DNA from: Lepidodermella squamata
Lineage: Eukaryota; Gastrotricha
Reading direction: 5' to 3'
Assembly: GCA_047495785.1 (NCBI GenBank)
Contig: JBLDXI010000024.1
Coordinates: forward strand, 5,419,659 to 5,483,658
Length of the DNA: 64,000 nt
Part shown: positions 1 through 12,848 of the stretch, piece after piece
Layout of the letters: each line of letters begins with the position of its first letter
Numbering within the stretch: the first letter of the stretch is position 1
Notes under the pieces: generated by a model
Seen by the model: only the letters and a program-made list of their open reading frames with translations
What the model was told of the DNA's origin: nothing
The model's database searches: none
Program-made: the position numbers and the translations under genes

Positions 1-3000
1 CCCTCGTCCGCCGACCTCGACTCGAACCTGTACGACACGCTGAACGAGACGGAGGCGCAGCGGCAGTGCGCGTTCAAGCCGGCGACGCGGCAGCCGGCGG
101 CGCTGGAACTGCGCGCCTCGCGCTGCGTCGTCATCGTGTCGTACGCGGCGAGCCTGGTGCGCGACGGGCGGTTCACGCTCGCGTACCGCCTCGTCGACGC
201 GCGCAACAACTTCGCATCGTTGCAGATCGAGAACTCGGCGTGCCAGAAGACGCGCGACCGCGAACGCTCGTTCCGCCTCGAGGCGACGAAGGCCGGCGAG
301 TGGCGCCAGCTCTCCGTTCCGCTCACTACAGGTACGACAGTTGAATACTTTTACAAATCTTACGGCAGATCACATAATCAATTTCAAAGTTGATCGCGTG
401 TTCTTAAATTACGGCCAATTTTTCGAATTTTCAACTCAGCGTTGAAATTCTAGGCGAGAACGACCTTGATAATAGTTAATAAGTTAGCTGAATACCGTGT
501 TCATGATCAGCAATTCGAGATTTTCGAAAATGTGAGGATAGTTCATTGTGATGTGAGTCTGAAGTAGTTCATACCGGTCCTCCGTGGAACAAACCGCCTA
601 GCTATGAATCGGAAATTCTTGGCTGCCCGTCGTACTGTTGCTCAACTTGAACCCGAGTAGTTTTGAATCCGATTTATTTTTGTGATTTTCTAGGCACGAG
701 TGTGATATCGCTGTGGCTGGAGCGCGGGCCGGTGGCGTCGTCGGACGTGGTCGCATCGCCGCTGATTGTGAAGAACGTGACGGTGAGCGGCGTGGCGTAC
801 GCGTCGCAGTGCCGCCGCTGCCCGCCCGGTTCGTACGCCCCGACGCCGAAAACGCCGCGCTGTCTGCCGTGTCCGCCCAACACGTACGCCGTTGCTGAAG
901 GTAAGAGCCGCTGCTGTTGCTACGAAGCCCTTACTCATGATGAAAATCGGTCGATTAAATCGGGATTAAATTGGTGGTTGAGTTGAATTCAATCGGCATG
1001 AAATGCAAATTTTCTGTTGAATTTTTTCCAACTTTTTGGATTTTTTTTTCGAAGAAACTTGAATTTAGGTAGGACTGAAACAAGAGTGAACAATTGTTAA
1101 CAAGTTGCTGTGTATCTCCTTACTTGAATTGAATTTATTTCTTTTTTTGTGTCTGTTTGAAGGATCGACCAAGTGCGTGAAGTGTGGCGATGACGAGTAC
1201 GCGGATGCGGGCGCGGCGGTGTGCGTGAAGCGGCCGGCGTGCACGCCCGCGGACTACTACGCGTCGACGGGCGGCGTGTGCGACCAGTACGGCGAGACGA
1301 CGCTGGCGTACGCGTGGTTCGAGCCGAAGCGCTGCTCGGAGACTGCGAGCGGCGCCGTGCAGTTGCCGCCGCCGCAGAAGCGCAAGTGCCCGCACTGCAA
1401 CCCGGGCATGTTCTACAACTCCACGACTAGTGGTACGGCGTCGTCGTCGAAGCAGTGCGTCTTCTGCCCGCCGAACACGTACAACGACGGCTCAGAGGTG
1501 GTGTGCAAGCCGTGCGTAGCAGCAGCCGCAGGAAATGGCCAGCAGCAGCAGCAGGCGTACCGCGTGTCGGGCGTGTTTTGGCGGCTGTGGCGCCAACCGA
1601 TGCCGGCCGACGTGGTCGGCAACACGTGCGACGGCGGCGACGACGCGTGCGACGGGCCGCGCGGCTGGCTGCCCGCCGACGACCACATGGCGACGATCCG
1701 CCGCCACGCCGCCACCGCCTATTCGGTAAGCTCAGCGGCTTTAACTATTTCTAGTGAGAACTAATCGAACAACAACAAATTGATTTGATTTGACATTGTG
1801 ACTCTGGTTTAACGGATTTGATTCACGTTCTCTGAGCTCGAGTGTTCATAATTTTTGGCTTGCACTCAAAACTTGCACTTGTTCGGATGAAAATTAGCTT
1901 CCTGAATGAATACTTTGAATGCTTTCGTAATATTCCACCGTTTGTGTTCTCTATATGATGTAGGTGCTGTCATTCCGCGTCGACCGGGTGACGCGGCGGC
2001 CGGTGAAGCTGTCGCTCAACTTCGAAACCGAGTGCGACGACGCGTGCATTTTCCTAGTCGCAACCACGGTAAGTCGAGTCGTGAATTATCATGATGTCCT
2101 AATAATGTTTTTTATTTGTATACACTGAAACAGCCGAACAGCGAAGTGTCGGAAGGCGACGACTTTGAGCTCATCCACAAGTCGGTGGGCAAGCAGGCGC
2201 GGCAGTGGCGCGTCTTCGACGTGACGTCGGCGCCGCCGTTCACGTTGCACGTCATGTTCCGGAAACTGACGGCGGCGCGCTTCAACGAGCTGCTCGCGAA
2301 GAAGCTGGCGGCGAACGAACTCGCGCTGCCGCACGGCGACTTCGACTCGAACGTCGCGCGCCTCTACGCCTTCAACTTGACGAACGTCGAGCCGGGCGGC
2401 ATGGCCGAGTGCTACGACTGCGCCAGTCTCCTAGCTACCCAGCAGCAGCGGGTGCCTGTTTTCTGCACGACGTGCCAGCCCGGCTGGGTGCGGGGTGCCA
2501 ACGCGACTGCGGCATGCTCGCCCTGCCCACGAGACCACATCACGCCGCTTGTGCTCAGCAGCAGCAGCAGCACTGGTTCGGAGGCGACGGCCGAGCATTC
2601 GGACACGTGCGTCGCGTGTCCGGCGCACATGCGGGCGGCGCGCAGTGGCGTGGCGTGCTACTCGGACTGCCGGTTCAACAACTCGGCGCTGCACCTGCGC
2701 TACGACCTCAGTTCGTTAGGGCTCGGCCGCGCCGCGTCGCTGCCCATGTTCCTGCCCTCCGGCATCAAGTTCGTGCACACGTTCAACGTCAGCCTGTGCG
2801 GCGATGCGGTGCCGCCGGCGTGCCAGCGCGGCCGTGCGCCCAGCCTCATCGACTCGGTGCTCAACACCGCCAACTCTGCGGCTGCTGCTTCTGCTGCTTC
2901 GGCTGAACTGGGCTATGGCGCGTCGCGGGTGTGCGCCGCCACCCTGCTGCAGCCGCGCAACGACGTCTACTCGTCGAAAATGTAAGCAAGCACACTTCAA

Positions 3001-4755
3001 CAAATAATAGATCTATGGAATTTCATTAAGAAATTGATTTTTCGAATTATTCACCAAAAGTTTGATCATTTGAGAATTCAACTTTGGAATTCAGTTGCTG
3101 AATTCAGTTGTAAGCCAGAACATCACCACTTCGTCGATCAAAAATACCAATTTGAAAATGACGCAAAGTTCTGCTTGGTTTCAGTTGCAATTTTTAAGTA
3201 GTTTTTCACCCAGAAGAAACTAAGGAACCTTTGCCTAGTTTTTAAAACTAGGCTCCGCTAGACTGGCTATTTCGTCCGTGTGAAAAAGTTCCATAATTGT
3301 TAACGACACTTTTAGATACGGCATTTTCCCCTGAATACGAGAATTTGTCAAAAATTACACCAATTTAAAAACTTGTTATCTATGAGTGCATAATGTGTTT
3401 TATTTTCTCTCGCATGCAGTGTTGGCTCTCGCCTCGTGTCGATAGCGTTCGGCGACGTGGCTGAGGCGGTGCGAGCGACGAACCTAACCGGAGGAAGCAA
3501 CGGCTTGCCGGCGGTGTTCAACGTGTCGCAGCTGCCGGCGCCGGCCTACGCCAACCTGCCCGACGTCGTGTTCGTGTTCGCGAGCGACGAGCGCACCGAA
3601 GCGTGTCCGAACGGCGCCATCACCGCTGTCGTCCTACGATGTGGCGGCACTGGCACTGGCAGTGGCAGTGGCAGTGGCACTCTTCACCTGCCGTCCGGCT
3701 GCCCGTCCGGCTCGTGCGACAACTGCCACTACATGGTGGGCTGGGTGGCGCCGGGCGCGTGTCCGCTCTGCAACGACACGGACCTCGACTTTGACCTCGT
3801 CAACGGCGACTGTTCCTTCGGCACGCAGACCGTCTACAGGGTAAGCAAGCAACAAATGATACGCGCGCAGATTGCAGAGTAGCAATAAGTGACTCTTGAG
3901 TAAGGTATTGTAAGGAGTCAAGTACAGTCGAAAGAATTAACTTCAACGCCGCTGTCGAGTCGAAATTTCGATAGTTAATGCGGAAAATTCATCCCTTCAT
4001 AATAAGATTTTCAAAGCTTGCGGAACTTGACAACATGGGAGAAACGGCGAGCTCAGTGAATGTATTCCAAATCGGAAAAACTTGAAAACAGAGCGTAAAT
4101 CGTATATTATGGTTTAATTTAGAAAAAAGTTGACATTTTTATTCGAAATTGTTTTTAATGTGAGCTAATGTTTTGTATGAATTAATTTGTTTGTGTTCGT
4201 GCGTAGTACCCGCGGCCTCACTGCGTGCTGCTGAGCAACCGCGAGCGGCAAGCCGTGCGGTCGCAGTCGTGCGCCGCGCTGCCGCTGTGGGCGCAACTCT
4301 CCATCGCGGGCGTCGTCGCGCTCCTCGTCATCCTGCTCATCGTGCTGCTGTACACGTGCAAGCGTACGAAGAAGCTCGAGTACCGCTACATGAAACTCGT
4401 CCAGTCGACGGGCGGCGACGGCGGCGACGACGACGACGATGGCGACGGCGGTGGGCAACTGCCGCAGGCCGAGTCGTGCGCCGTCGAGGTGGACGCGCCC
4501 GACGATGGCGACGGCGATGAACGCGAGCACTTCAACAGCAGTCGCAACAACAAGCAGCATGTGAAGCAACAAGCCAAACGATCGTCGGCTGCGGCTTCTT
4601 CGAAAATGAAAAAGTTTCGAACTCTTGACAGCGGGTCGTCGTCGGGCGGTTCGGGCCGGTTGAACAACGCCTTTTTCGAGGTATTATTACTTGTTGATGA
4701 TGACAAACCGGTTGCAGCTGCATGTGATAGTGGTAGTGATCAAGCCATAGCTTGA
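1..4755 (+). CDS. elapor: ELAPOR-like transmembrane protein (3' part of gene)
   Basis: Endosome/lysosome-associated regulator of the ELAPOR1/2 (KIAA1324, EIG121) family: a type I membrane protein with a cysteine-rich lumenal region. Exons by GT-AG sites and unbroken phase: 1-331, 694-900, 1163-1725, 1964-2068, 2134-2981, 3420-3840, 4207-4755, giving 1007 visible residues with stop at 4753-4755. The gene begins upstream of the window, so signal peptide and N-terminus are missing. Visible in order: the GVAYASQCRRCPPGSY cysteine module, a series of CxxC growth-factor-receptor-like repeats (CPPNTY, CNPGMFYNS), an MRH-like cysteine region (about residues 580-825), one hydrophobic membrane segment (about 854-877) and a cytoplasmic tail that keeps the family motifs KLEYRYMKLV and LPQAESCAVEV. 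Odd points are an Asp/Gly-rich insertion just after KLEYRYMKLV and a tail end unlike the usual family C-terminus, so a further exon cannot be excluded. Family assignment is confident; function is known only by homology. Confidence 0.9.
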
Positions 4756-6987
4756 TTGAAGCCAACATGATGTGATAAAACATATTATTTTTAATACTCT
4801 AATTTTGTGTTTGTGCGATATTATTAATTGTAAAGGCATCGGATGCTGATAACATGGAGTCACTGATGACCGCCCGGCCATCAGTGCTCTAGTAGCAACA
4901 GCGACAACTGAAGGATGAGTCTACAAATGACATACATACATGCATGTTGTCTTGTCTTGTCCCTTGTTCGGTGAATGTCTCCGTCTAATAAGTACTTAAT
5001 GCCTATAGTTTCTTAACTACGTCATGGATCGCGCTTCAACAAGGCTTGAAAAAAAACAAGTACTTATATAGCAGCAGCAGCAGCATGCAGAATTGCTTTT
5101 TTCCGCTATCCTAAACCCCTGATATAGAAGACACCTGGCTGGCTGGCTGATTGATCTGATACTTATGGTGATGGGGTTATGCATAGACTACCTACATATG
5201 ATATAGACGATTGTGAAATCTATAACAAAAACAGACCACGTTTTACAAATTGACACAGCTATAACATTCCTTTCTTCTCACTTGCGTTGTTGTTCGTTTT
5301 ACCTAAACGTTGTTGTTGTTGTTGTTGTTGCCGTTGTTGATGATTTGATATTTGTTCGTATTAGCAGAATTTTGAGCTCAATCGCAGCTGATTTTGTGTG
5401 CAATATCATCATCACGTTCAGTTTTATGTTGTTGTTGTCAATTGCAAGAGCAGCACATTTATATTATTTATTTTTTTCAAGTTCAACACCCTAAAACACC
5501 TCTAGTCAGCTCTATAACTAGAACCCTGTTGTTACTAGTTTGTTCTCCGATGGCCAATTATTATTATTATGCTACTATAAGTCGAGATGATAGTAAGAAG
5601 TGAAATGAGCAACAGCAGCAGCAGCAACTAATCCTCGAAATCGCACTAAATTGGTACAGAGTTCAGAGGATTGGCTAGTCTTGGCTTAATCTATGAATCA
5701 AAGCGAAGTGCAACAACAACAACCCGAGACAGCGATGAGCAGCTACGATTCTCTTACATTATTGACAGTGTGCAGCATCAAAATGTCATGGCTTCTTCCT
5801 TTCTTCTCCGTTCGTTGTAAAAAAACTTGAACTACTTACTACACCTTATTCGACCTCGATATTTTTTTTTGCCGTGTTTTTGTACCAACTACCAACCATT
5901 CATTCATTGGTAGCAAAGTTGAAGATGGTGGTGGTGGTGGTGATTCCTTTCATTGATTCATGATTGTTTTCATTATATCGTTATATAATATTATAATATT
6001 ATAGTTGATGTAGTCCCGGTTCAATGAAACTAAATGATAATACATATAACATGAAACAGCTACTAATTGATTGGTCTCAAGCTTTAAACATAAGAAGAGT
6101 GTTAATTCGGTCAAGTTGTGATTACAAATGTGTGCATATTATCCAAGCTTCGAAAGCAGCCCGCCCCCATCTCCATGTATAGTATGTTGTGCAAAAAATG
6201 GCGGCGGCTTCTACTTGTTGTGATTGATCTCTGCAACTGCGTCTTCGGCTGCGTGAATATCAAGTATAGTCATCTCTTGATCTATCTGACTGACTGACCT
6301 GAATGATCTCGGCGTTATGTTGAATTGATTCTCGATTTTGGCGTCTTGTCATGACAGCGTGATTCTCGTTCTTCCACCGTCTGCCTTGCCAGCCATTGTT
6401 AATCTCAAACTTGTTGCTTTTTGTCGAAAACTGGTCTCATTATTGCAATGCTTATAAAAATATCCGTGTTGTGCTTATATGGTGGTGGTGGTGCAAAATC
6501 TAGTTTTTAACTGTTGTTTATTCCTGCGCTGCAATCTTTTCGGTGTCTCCTCTACACGTGATTTTCGAACGGTCTCAAACAAATAACTAAAGTAATACAT
6601 AATATCCTCTAGTGGGGTTGATGAACCAAGTAAACGCATCATTCATCTCAGGAGTCTCTTCTCTCGCATAAATAGCTCTATTCGAACCAAAATTGACGTT
6701 GCATGTACGTACGTTCATCATCGACGTGGCGCTTGTTTGCTTGCGTTTTTTGTCTCCAGCTGGCGCCAAAATTAGTGTTCATTTTCGGCTATAACACTTA
6801 TCTATTATGGATCGAATCGAAAATTTATTAATAAAGAATCGTATATCAGCTCAATCGAACGCGTGTTTTGTTATAGGTACATTGGATTCACTTGGGGTTG
6901 GGCTTACTACATCAGAGCTGTTTAAAAACATATTATGTTGTTGTGCATCTTATAGATAGATACCTATATCGGTTTTATAAGGCACAA
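4756..6987. other. Intergenic spacer between ELAPOR and the ATXN10-GDPGP1 gene
   Basis: AT-rich spacer with short microsatellites, including CAG near 5080, GTT near 5310 and GGT at about 5924-5943, plus several TAATA-rich stretches. No coding exon with plausible splice sites was recognised. A splice acceptor-like TTGTTATAG just before 6877 could begin the coding exon of the next gene after an upstream 5' UTR exon. No clear AATAAA is seen close behind the ELAPOR stop. Confidence 0.5.
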
Positions 6988-9900
6988 ATGATGGCGGATG
7001 ACTTTGACGGAGCCATCGAACTGCTGACGGCTTCGAGTAACGGCGCTGACCAGGTGGTGTTGGAATGCCTGAGAAAAGCTCGCATCGCCATGAGCAGACT
7101 GGCGTCGAATTCGACGATCGACGCGGCGAAAGCGACTCGCCTCGCCGACATTTGCCTCAACAAACTCGTCGAGGCGGAGGTGAGTGATAGCGAAAACGAG
7201 GCGGTCGCTGTCAGTTTGCTGCAGCTGCTGTGCAATGCAGTTGTCGCCGGTTTCTTGTCACCGCCGTTTGAACGCGTTCTCCAACACGCGCCTCGCCTCG
7301 CAGCTACATGCTCGTCGACGACAAAGCGCGGTTCAATGGTATCGGCGTTGTTTTTCCAGTGCTCACTGCGCAATGACTGCTTCATCGACGAGTTGCTACT
7401 CAGACTGCAGATGAACGATTATTCGCTCCTGGGGTCTTATGTGGAGAATCTCGCGAACATGTGGCTGCAGGCAGAGCGGCACGACTACCTGGAGTGGAAC
7501 GTGTTCTTGCTCGAGGCCGCGTTCGCCTCGCCGCACTTCGGCCTGCTCGTCGCCGGCCGCATGGCGCCGAGCAGGCGGCGGCTCGTGCTCGAGGCGCTGG
7601 TCGAGGCGCCGCAAGCCGCAACGACGCAGACCCACCGCTACCTGCGCTGCGTCGCCGACGAACTGAACCGAACGTGGCAATCGATATCGAGCCGATATTC
7701 AATCGATATGGATTTGCGTGATGACGACGACGAGTTGCGGTGTTTGAGTCTGCTAGCCGAACTCGTGGCAGACGCGCCGCCAGATCTCCGCCACTCGATC
7801 GACACGCCCCAGTTGTTCGCCACTTGCCTCGATCTGCTGCAATTCGTGCGTTCGATACCCGACACGAAAAACGATTCCAACCAGCAGCAGCCGTGTGGTG
7901 CGTTGAATTTGAAGAGCAGGGTGATTCAGCTGGTGGGCGTGCTGCTGCGAGACTCGCCCGCCAACAAAGCGGCACTGCTGCAGCGAGACGACGCGCTGCT
8001 CGGCCTCGTCGACGTCATGAGCCGCCTCGACCTCGCCAGCCCCTTTGCCTCGCAGTGGTGCATCGTGGCGATTCGCAACGCCGTTGACAACAGCCCCGAA
8101 GTCGCGCTCGCCCTCTACGAACTGCTCACCGGTTCCGATCTGCTGGGCCGGCTAGGCGTCTCCCTACAACCTGCTGCTGCTACGGACGATAGCAAGAATG
8201 CTCAAGAATGCACTGAGTGTGTTCAAGTCGAAGCTGGTGAGTCGACTAATGAGATCTACTACTACTCGAAGGCTGATTTCGTATGTTCGCCCGATGATTC
8301 GCCGCCGCCGTCGATGACTCGCTTCAGTGAGCACTTGCGGGCGGCGTGGCAGCGCGCGTGCGGCACGCCCGGGCTGCTGCGGTTCCGGTGCCGGGCCGAG
8401 TCGACGCCGGCGCGCCGCATCGGCCGCTACTACGCGCTGCTGAACGAGCAGCGGGCGACGAACCGGCGAGCGGCGCCGCACTTCGACTCGGTGACGCAGC
8501 CGCCGGACGAGCACGCGTTCAACTTTTCGAAATGCCGCCGGCAAGAAGTGCTCTTCGCCATGCACTGCCGCGAGGACGTTGAGGCGGCTGGTGGTGGTGC
8601 CGAGCTGGAGTTGGAGGCAACTGGTCGGCGCGTGTTCAGCCGGCGGCAGCAACGCGTCTCGCCGCTGCACGAGCGCCACGTCGTCATGGTGAACGTGTCG
8701 CCGATCGGCGATCCGTCATGCTTGATCGTACCCGACAGGTGAGACAGCAAATAGTCAAAAGTAGTCGGAGTAGTTAGTTTTGCGTTCGGTCGAAAGGTCA
8801 AAAGGTGCCAGTTAGGCGAACGAACCATTTGTTGCTATAATGGCATCGTGTACACATTTCAGAGTGCAACAAAAAGTGGTTCACTATTATAGCCAAGAGT
8901 GCAGTTTTTTATTAAAGTTATTTTTCTGTTTTGCAATATTTACTCGTTTTCGTTTTTCGTCTTCGATCGATTTTCACAAGATCGATCGAATGGTGGTAAA
9001 AAATTTGCGTAAAAAGCAGCGCAATATGGGATGACATTGAAAAAAAAGTGTTTAATTTTTGCAATATAGACTGGCTGTGCTGCCGCAGTTGATGACGGTG
9101 GAGGCGGCGCGGCTGGCGATCCACTTTGCGCTGGCGTGCGGCGACCGGCACATGCGCGTCGGCTTCAACTCGCTGTGCGCCTTCGCCTCGGTCAACCACC
9201 TGCACCTGCACGCGTGGTCGAGCCGCAACGGTGCGCCCGGCTACGAGCGCGACGGGCTCTACGTCGAGTCGACGCCATGCCACCGCCTGCTCGTTGATCA
9301 GCAATCGCCATCGGTGTTGTTCGAAGTGCGCGCGCCCGACGACTCGCCGCTGCCCGGGTTCGCGCTGTCGTTGCGCGAGTCGGCACGAGGCGACCCGGAC
9401 CGCCTCGCGCAGCTCTTGTACCTGGTGTGCGATGCGCTGGTGGTGCGCGACACGCCGCACAACGCGCTCGTGACGTGGGGCCGGCCCTTCGAACAGCAAG
9501 CAGAAGCAACTCGAACTGATGATGACGATGCCGAGCAGACTGAGTGGACTGTTCGCGTGTTCGTGTGGCCGAAGCGCAAAATCGAACGTAAGTTGATGCT
9601 TGCTTTGCTCGTCCTACTCTTCTTACGCGTGTAGTATTTGGTGTTGTGTGCTCATGCGTGACTGTGTGTATGATTTGATTTGATTTGATGATGATGCTCG
9701 TTCGAATAACACACACACAGGCTGGCAACAGCGCCGGCCACTCGCCGCTGCTTCGATGGAGTCGGGCGGCTACGTCATTGTCAAATCGCCAGCTGCCTTC
9801 AACGCCATCTTCCAATCAAAGTCAAATCACGTTGATGACGATGATGATGATGATGTATCATTGCTGGGCTCACAGATCGCCATCGACGCGGAAATGTTCG

Positions 9901-10471
9901 CGCAGACGGCGGCTGCGTTGCCACCACCAACCAGTCGTCGAACAGCCGATGGATGTGGTGGACACGGTGGTGGTGCTACAATAGCAGCGAGTGACGAGTG
10001 GCGGCGGCTGTGCCACGCTGTAGCCAGCCACGTCGTTTCAGCAACAGCATGATGATAACACCGCTATAAACACCGCTCAGTATTTTATTCTGCGTCGTTT
10101 TTCTCGTTTGTGTGTGTGTGATTGAGTTATTTGGCATGGTTCTATTGGTGATTTGTCTGAATTGTTTATGCTCTCCTCCTATACATGTACAGGTGGTGAG
10201 AAGGATGCGGCGGTGTGCGCAGCCGTGGGCGAACTCGCCGGCTACCTCATCGTCAAGGACGAGTCGCTGTTCTACGACGACGACGACCAAGATGGTGGTC
10301 AAATGTCAGCCGAGTGGTGGCATCGCCAAGTCACCCAACAGGTAAGCGTCAGTCACCCTACTTATTAGTTTGTTAGTTTTTTGTAATCAATTCAAACAGG
10401 CTGCGGTGGCGCCACCGCACGAGTACGCCGCCATTCGCCAAGCTGTTGTCGACGCTGTTTCATCATCGTAG
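6988..10471 (+). CDS. Ataxin-10 / GDP-D-glucose phosphorylase fusion protein
   Basis: Exons 6988-8738, 9070-9587, 10193-10341 and 10400-10471 join in phase to 829 residues. The first ~410 residues are ataxin-10-like: an alpha-helical armadillo-type region ending in the conserved ataxin-10 domain (SRVIQLVGVLL, then QWCIVAIRNAVDN). From YYYSKADFVCS (8257 onward) the same frame becomes GDPGP1, the cytosolic HIT-superfamily enzyme that phosphorolyses GDP-D-glucose. Its markers are FNFSKCRRQEVLF, HVVMVNVSP, VGFNSLCAFASVNHLHLH with the histidine triad at H627, H629 and H631 (9197-9211), and GELAGYLIVK near the C-terminus. The first of two adjacent ATGs (6988 and 6991) is chosen; an upstream in-frame ATG at 6892 gives an unconserved extension. 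No in-frame ATG separates the two halves before the GDPGP1 homology begins. Two overlapping transcripts with separate starts remain possible. Confidence 0.8.
9721..10052 (+). CDS. Candidate alternative last exon of the ATXN10-GDPGP1 gene
   Basis: The donor after 9587 (phase 1) can also join the acceptor before 9721 (a CA-repeat tract ending in CAG). This gives an open frame to a stop at 10050-10052 and an 866-residue protein. The exon encodes ASMESGGYVIVKSP followed by an Asp run and SDEWRRL. This resembles GELAGYLIVKDES, its Asp run and AEWWHRQ in the downstream exon at 10193-10341, as expected from exon duplication. The downstream exon is closer to the GDPGP1 family C-terminus. I saw no strong donor inside 9721-10052, so the two look like alternative 3' ends. 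It might also be a non-functional duplicate. Confidence 0.5.
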
Positions 10472-10696
10472 CAGCCGAGATCCGATCCAATTCACTCTGA
10501 TGCTGCTGAAATGGCCTTTTACTCGTGTATTCTGTGATTACTTATAATATACCTTCTGCTCTACTGCTTATAGTTCTTGTTGCTGATTTCTATGCTGATG
10601 ATACATATACATTCATAGCTTATATTTTGTGCTCTTTGTTTTTTCTTTCTCTCGCTGCTGACGATGATGATGATGCCGGTTTGTGGACAAAATGAT

Positions 10697-10702
10697 AATA
10701 AA
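10697..10702 (+). promoter_or_regulatory. Poly(A) signal candidate
   Basis: AATAAA lies 226 bases after the stop of the ATXN10-GDPGP1 frame and is followed by a T-rich stretch. It is a plausible cleavage signal for that transcript. Confidence 0.4.
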
Positions 10703-11269
10703 ATTGAAACAAGTCACAAACAAGTCTCAGTTGTTTATCACTTTTCCATCGAAGACAAGTTTTTTCCTTTCTCCAAAACATAACTAACTTGCCAATTTTC
10801 ACGTGCCGTTGGTGCAATATAATTGGTCATAATTGTCGCATTTTTAGTTTTAGACCACAGGCCACTCGAACAAACAAACAAACTAATGAAGAAACAACGC
10901 TGCTGCGGCCAACAGGTGCTGAATTCTTTATAGGTACAACAGCCCCAATTTACTGTGCGGTCTTCGAAGGCGCCATTGAATCGATATTACATATATGCTA
11001 CTATCGGAAGTATAAAACTACTCTATCGAAGTGGGCCTATTCCGTCTTTTAATAAAAATTAATACTTGGCCCACCGACATTGGTTCGATGGATAGTAAAC
11101 AATGGCACAGGTCGGTAATAAACGTGTCGTAGTCGCGTAGGTGAGACGCTAAGCCGGCAGTCATCCACCATCCATCCATTCATCGTCGTCATCATCATCA
11201 TCATCATCCTGATAATGACGACGACGACGATGACAGCTGAAAACTGCCGCGCTGCTATAAAGTAGCTGC

Positions 11270-11301
<32 letters not shown>

Positions 11302-11662
11302 CGATCAAAAATCGATCGATCTGCCAGTAGTGTAGTTCATACCTTGACAGCTGCCGTTGATCACTTGGCAACCGCGGTCTTACTTGCCTATATATGTTGT
11401 GCCCGACTGCCCACCGACACTACGTCGCATATATACATAGCATAGTTGTAGTTGCTGCTGCTATTTTCAATCGGAACAGTTTATCACCCAGGCACGTTGC
11501 TGCTGCTGCTGAATATATACCATACCTAAAAGCCATTTTCTTCTTCAAGAGCGCAGCCACAACTTCCCGCTCTTCAAATATAACAACCGCACATTTTAAT
11601 ACCTCCTACCTGTTGTTTTTCTCAATGAATTTAATAGCAGCTTTATTGTAAAGCGATTAGAG
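10703..11662. other. Spacer and presumed promoter region of the dynein light chain gene
   Basis: Non-coding, with GAC/GAT-type triplets near 11185-11235 and an ATT run of about 30 bases at 11271-11299. TATAAA words occur near 11007 and 11254, but none can be tied to a start site from sequence alone. Confidence 0.35.
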
Positions 11663-12848
11663 ATGCCGAACTCGAAAGCGAATGCAAACGCGAGCAGTAA
11701 AGACACCGGCAAAGCGGCCGGCGGTGGCGGCAAAAGCGGCACCCAGGAGTCGATGGGCGCCGTGGCCGCCGGCGACCGGCCTGAAACCATCGTCGAGGAA
11801 CAGGAGAACGAGGCCATGAGCATTCAGGTAAAATTGTTCATTAATTGTTCAACTATAACCTGAGACACTTTTATCTAATCAGGAGACGACAGTGTCGCGG
11901 TTGTCGCGCACGCAGCGCGGGGCCCGCGACAAGACCGGCATGGGCGAGAAGACGTCGCAGGCGCTCGTGTCGCAGCAGCGCCTCGAGAACACGTACAAGC
12001 TGATGCCGGACATGCCGTTCCGCACTGGCCGCGTCAACGAAAAGGTTACTTCGCCAATTCACTCTACAGCAATCTACTGCTTCTTCTCATTAATCAAACT
12101 TGCCGAAATCGCCATTTTTTATTAGGCACCCAGAATTGTTATGAACAATCTAAGAAAATCATTTTGGGAATTTTGAAAGCGGGAAAATTTGTAGCAAATT
12201 TCTTCAGTTTCATGTGTTCATATTCGTTGGGCGGAACCCGGATTCGTTGTTTTTTCACCGATTTATAACCGTCAAGTTGTATTAATAACATAACAGCAAT
12301 ATTTCACTTGAAGTTCTCATAGTATTCGAACTATCGGGATTTAAGCCGGGAAAATACCTGAAAACGCTGAATACTTGTAGAAATTTAAAATAATCTCAAA
12401 TTACCATGGGCAGGAGTTTCAGAAATTGGAAAAAAAAATCTACTGTACTCCAGCTTTCTTGTTGCTGAGTCATCAACTGCGATGAGAAAAAAATGAAAAC
12501 ACAAGTGTTCTTAAATCAGCGTTTTGTTTTTTTCATTATGATTTATTACAGGTTCACCAAGTGGTGTCGGCGCGCATGGCCGATTTCACGTACTCGCCTG
12601 AGCGGGCGGCGGCGCTGACGTGCGAACTGGCGGCGGCGTGCAAGGCGGCGGTGAAGCAGCTGCGCATGGCGCGGCACAAGCTCGTCGTGCTGGTGACGCT
12701 GCTGCCGGCCGGCGCCGACTGCCGCCCCTCGCTCATCTACTCGTCGCGCTGCCTGTGGAACACCGACACCGACTCGTCGACGAGCGTCACCGTCACCGCC
12801 CGCGCCGCCACCGTCGTCGTCCTCGTCTTCGGCCTCTACTACGACTGA
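11663..12848 (+). CDS. Tctex1-domain dynein light chain
   Basis: Exons 11663-11827, 11883-12044 and 12552-12848 join in phase to 207 residues. The N-terminal ~90 residues are a Gly/Lys/Ser-rich, poorly conserved extension. The C-terminal ~115 residues form a Tctex1 (DYNLT) domain: ENTYKLMPD, VHQVVSARMADFTYSP, then the beta-strand signature SSRCLWNTDTD and the closing VVVLVFGLYYD. Family members bind dynein intermediate chains and act in cytoplasmic or ciliary dynein transport. The long N-terminal extension fits the TCTEX1D (DYNLT2/4/5-like) branch better than the short DYNLT1/3 proteins. The second intron's donor (AAG|GTTACT) is weak, but phase and homology support it. The exact subfamily is not settled. 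Confidence 0.85.

Noticed and set aside
8237-8242. GTGAGT at the ataxin-10/GDPGP1 join as a normal splice donor of the main transcript
   Set aside because: Splicing from here (phase 1) to the next acceptor at 9070 (needs phase 2) would break the frame and delete the GDPGP1 N-terminus. Kept only as a possible minor donor.
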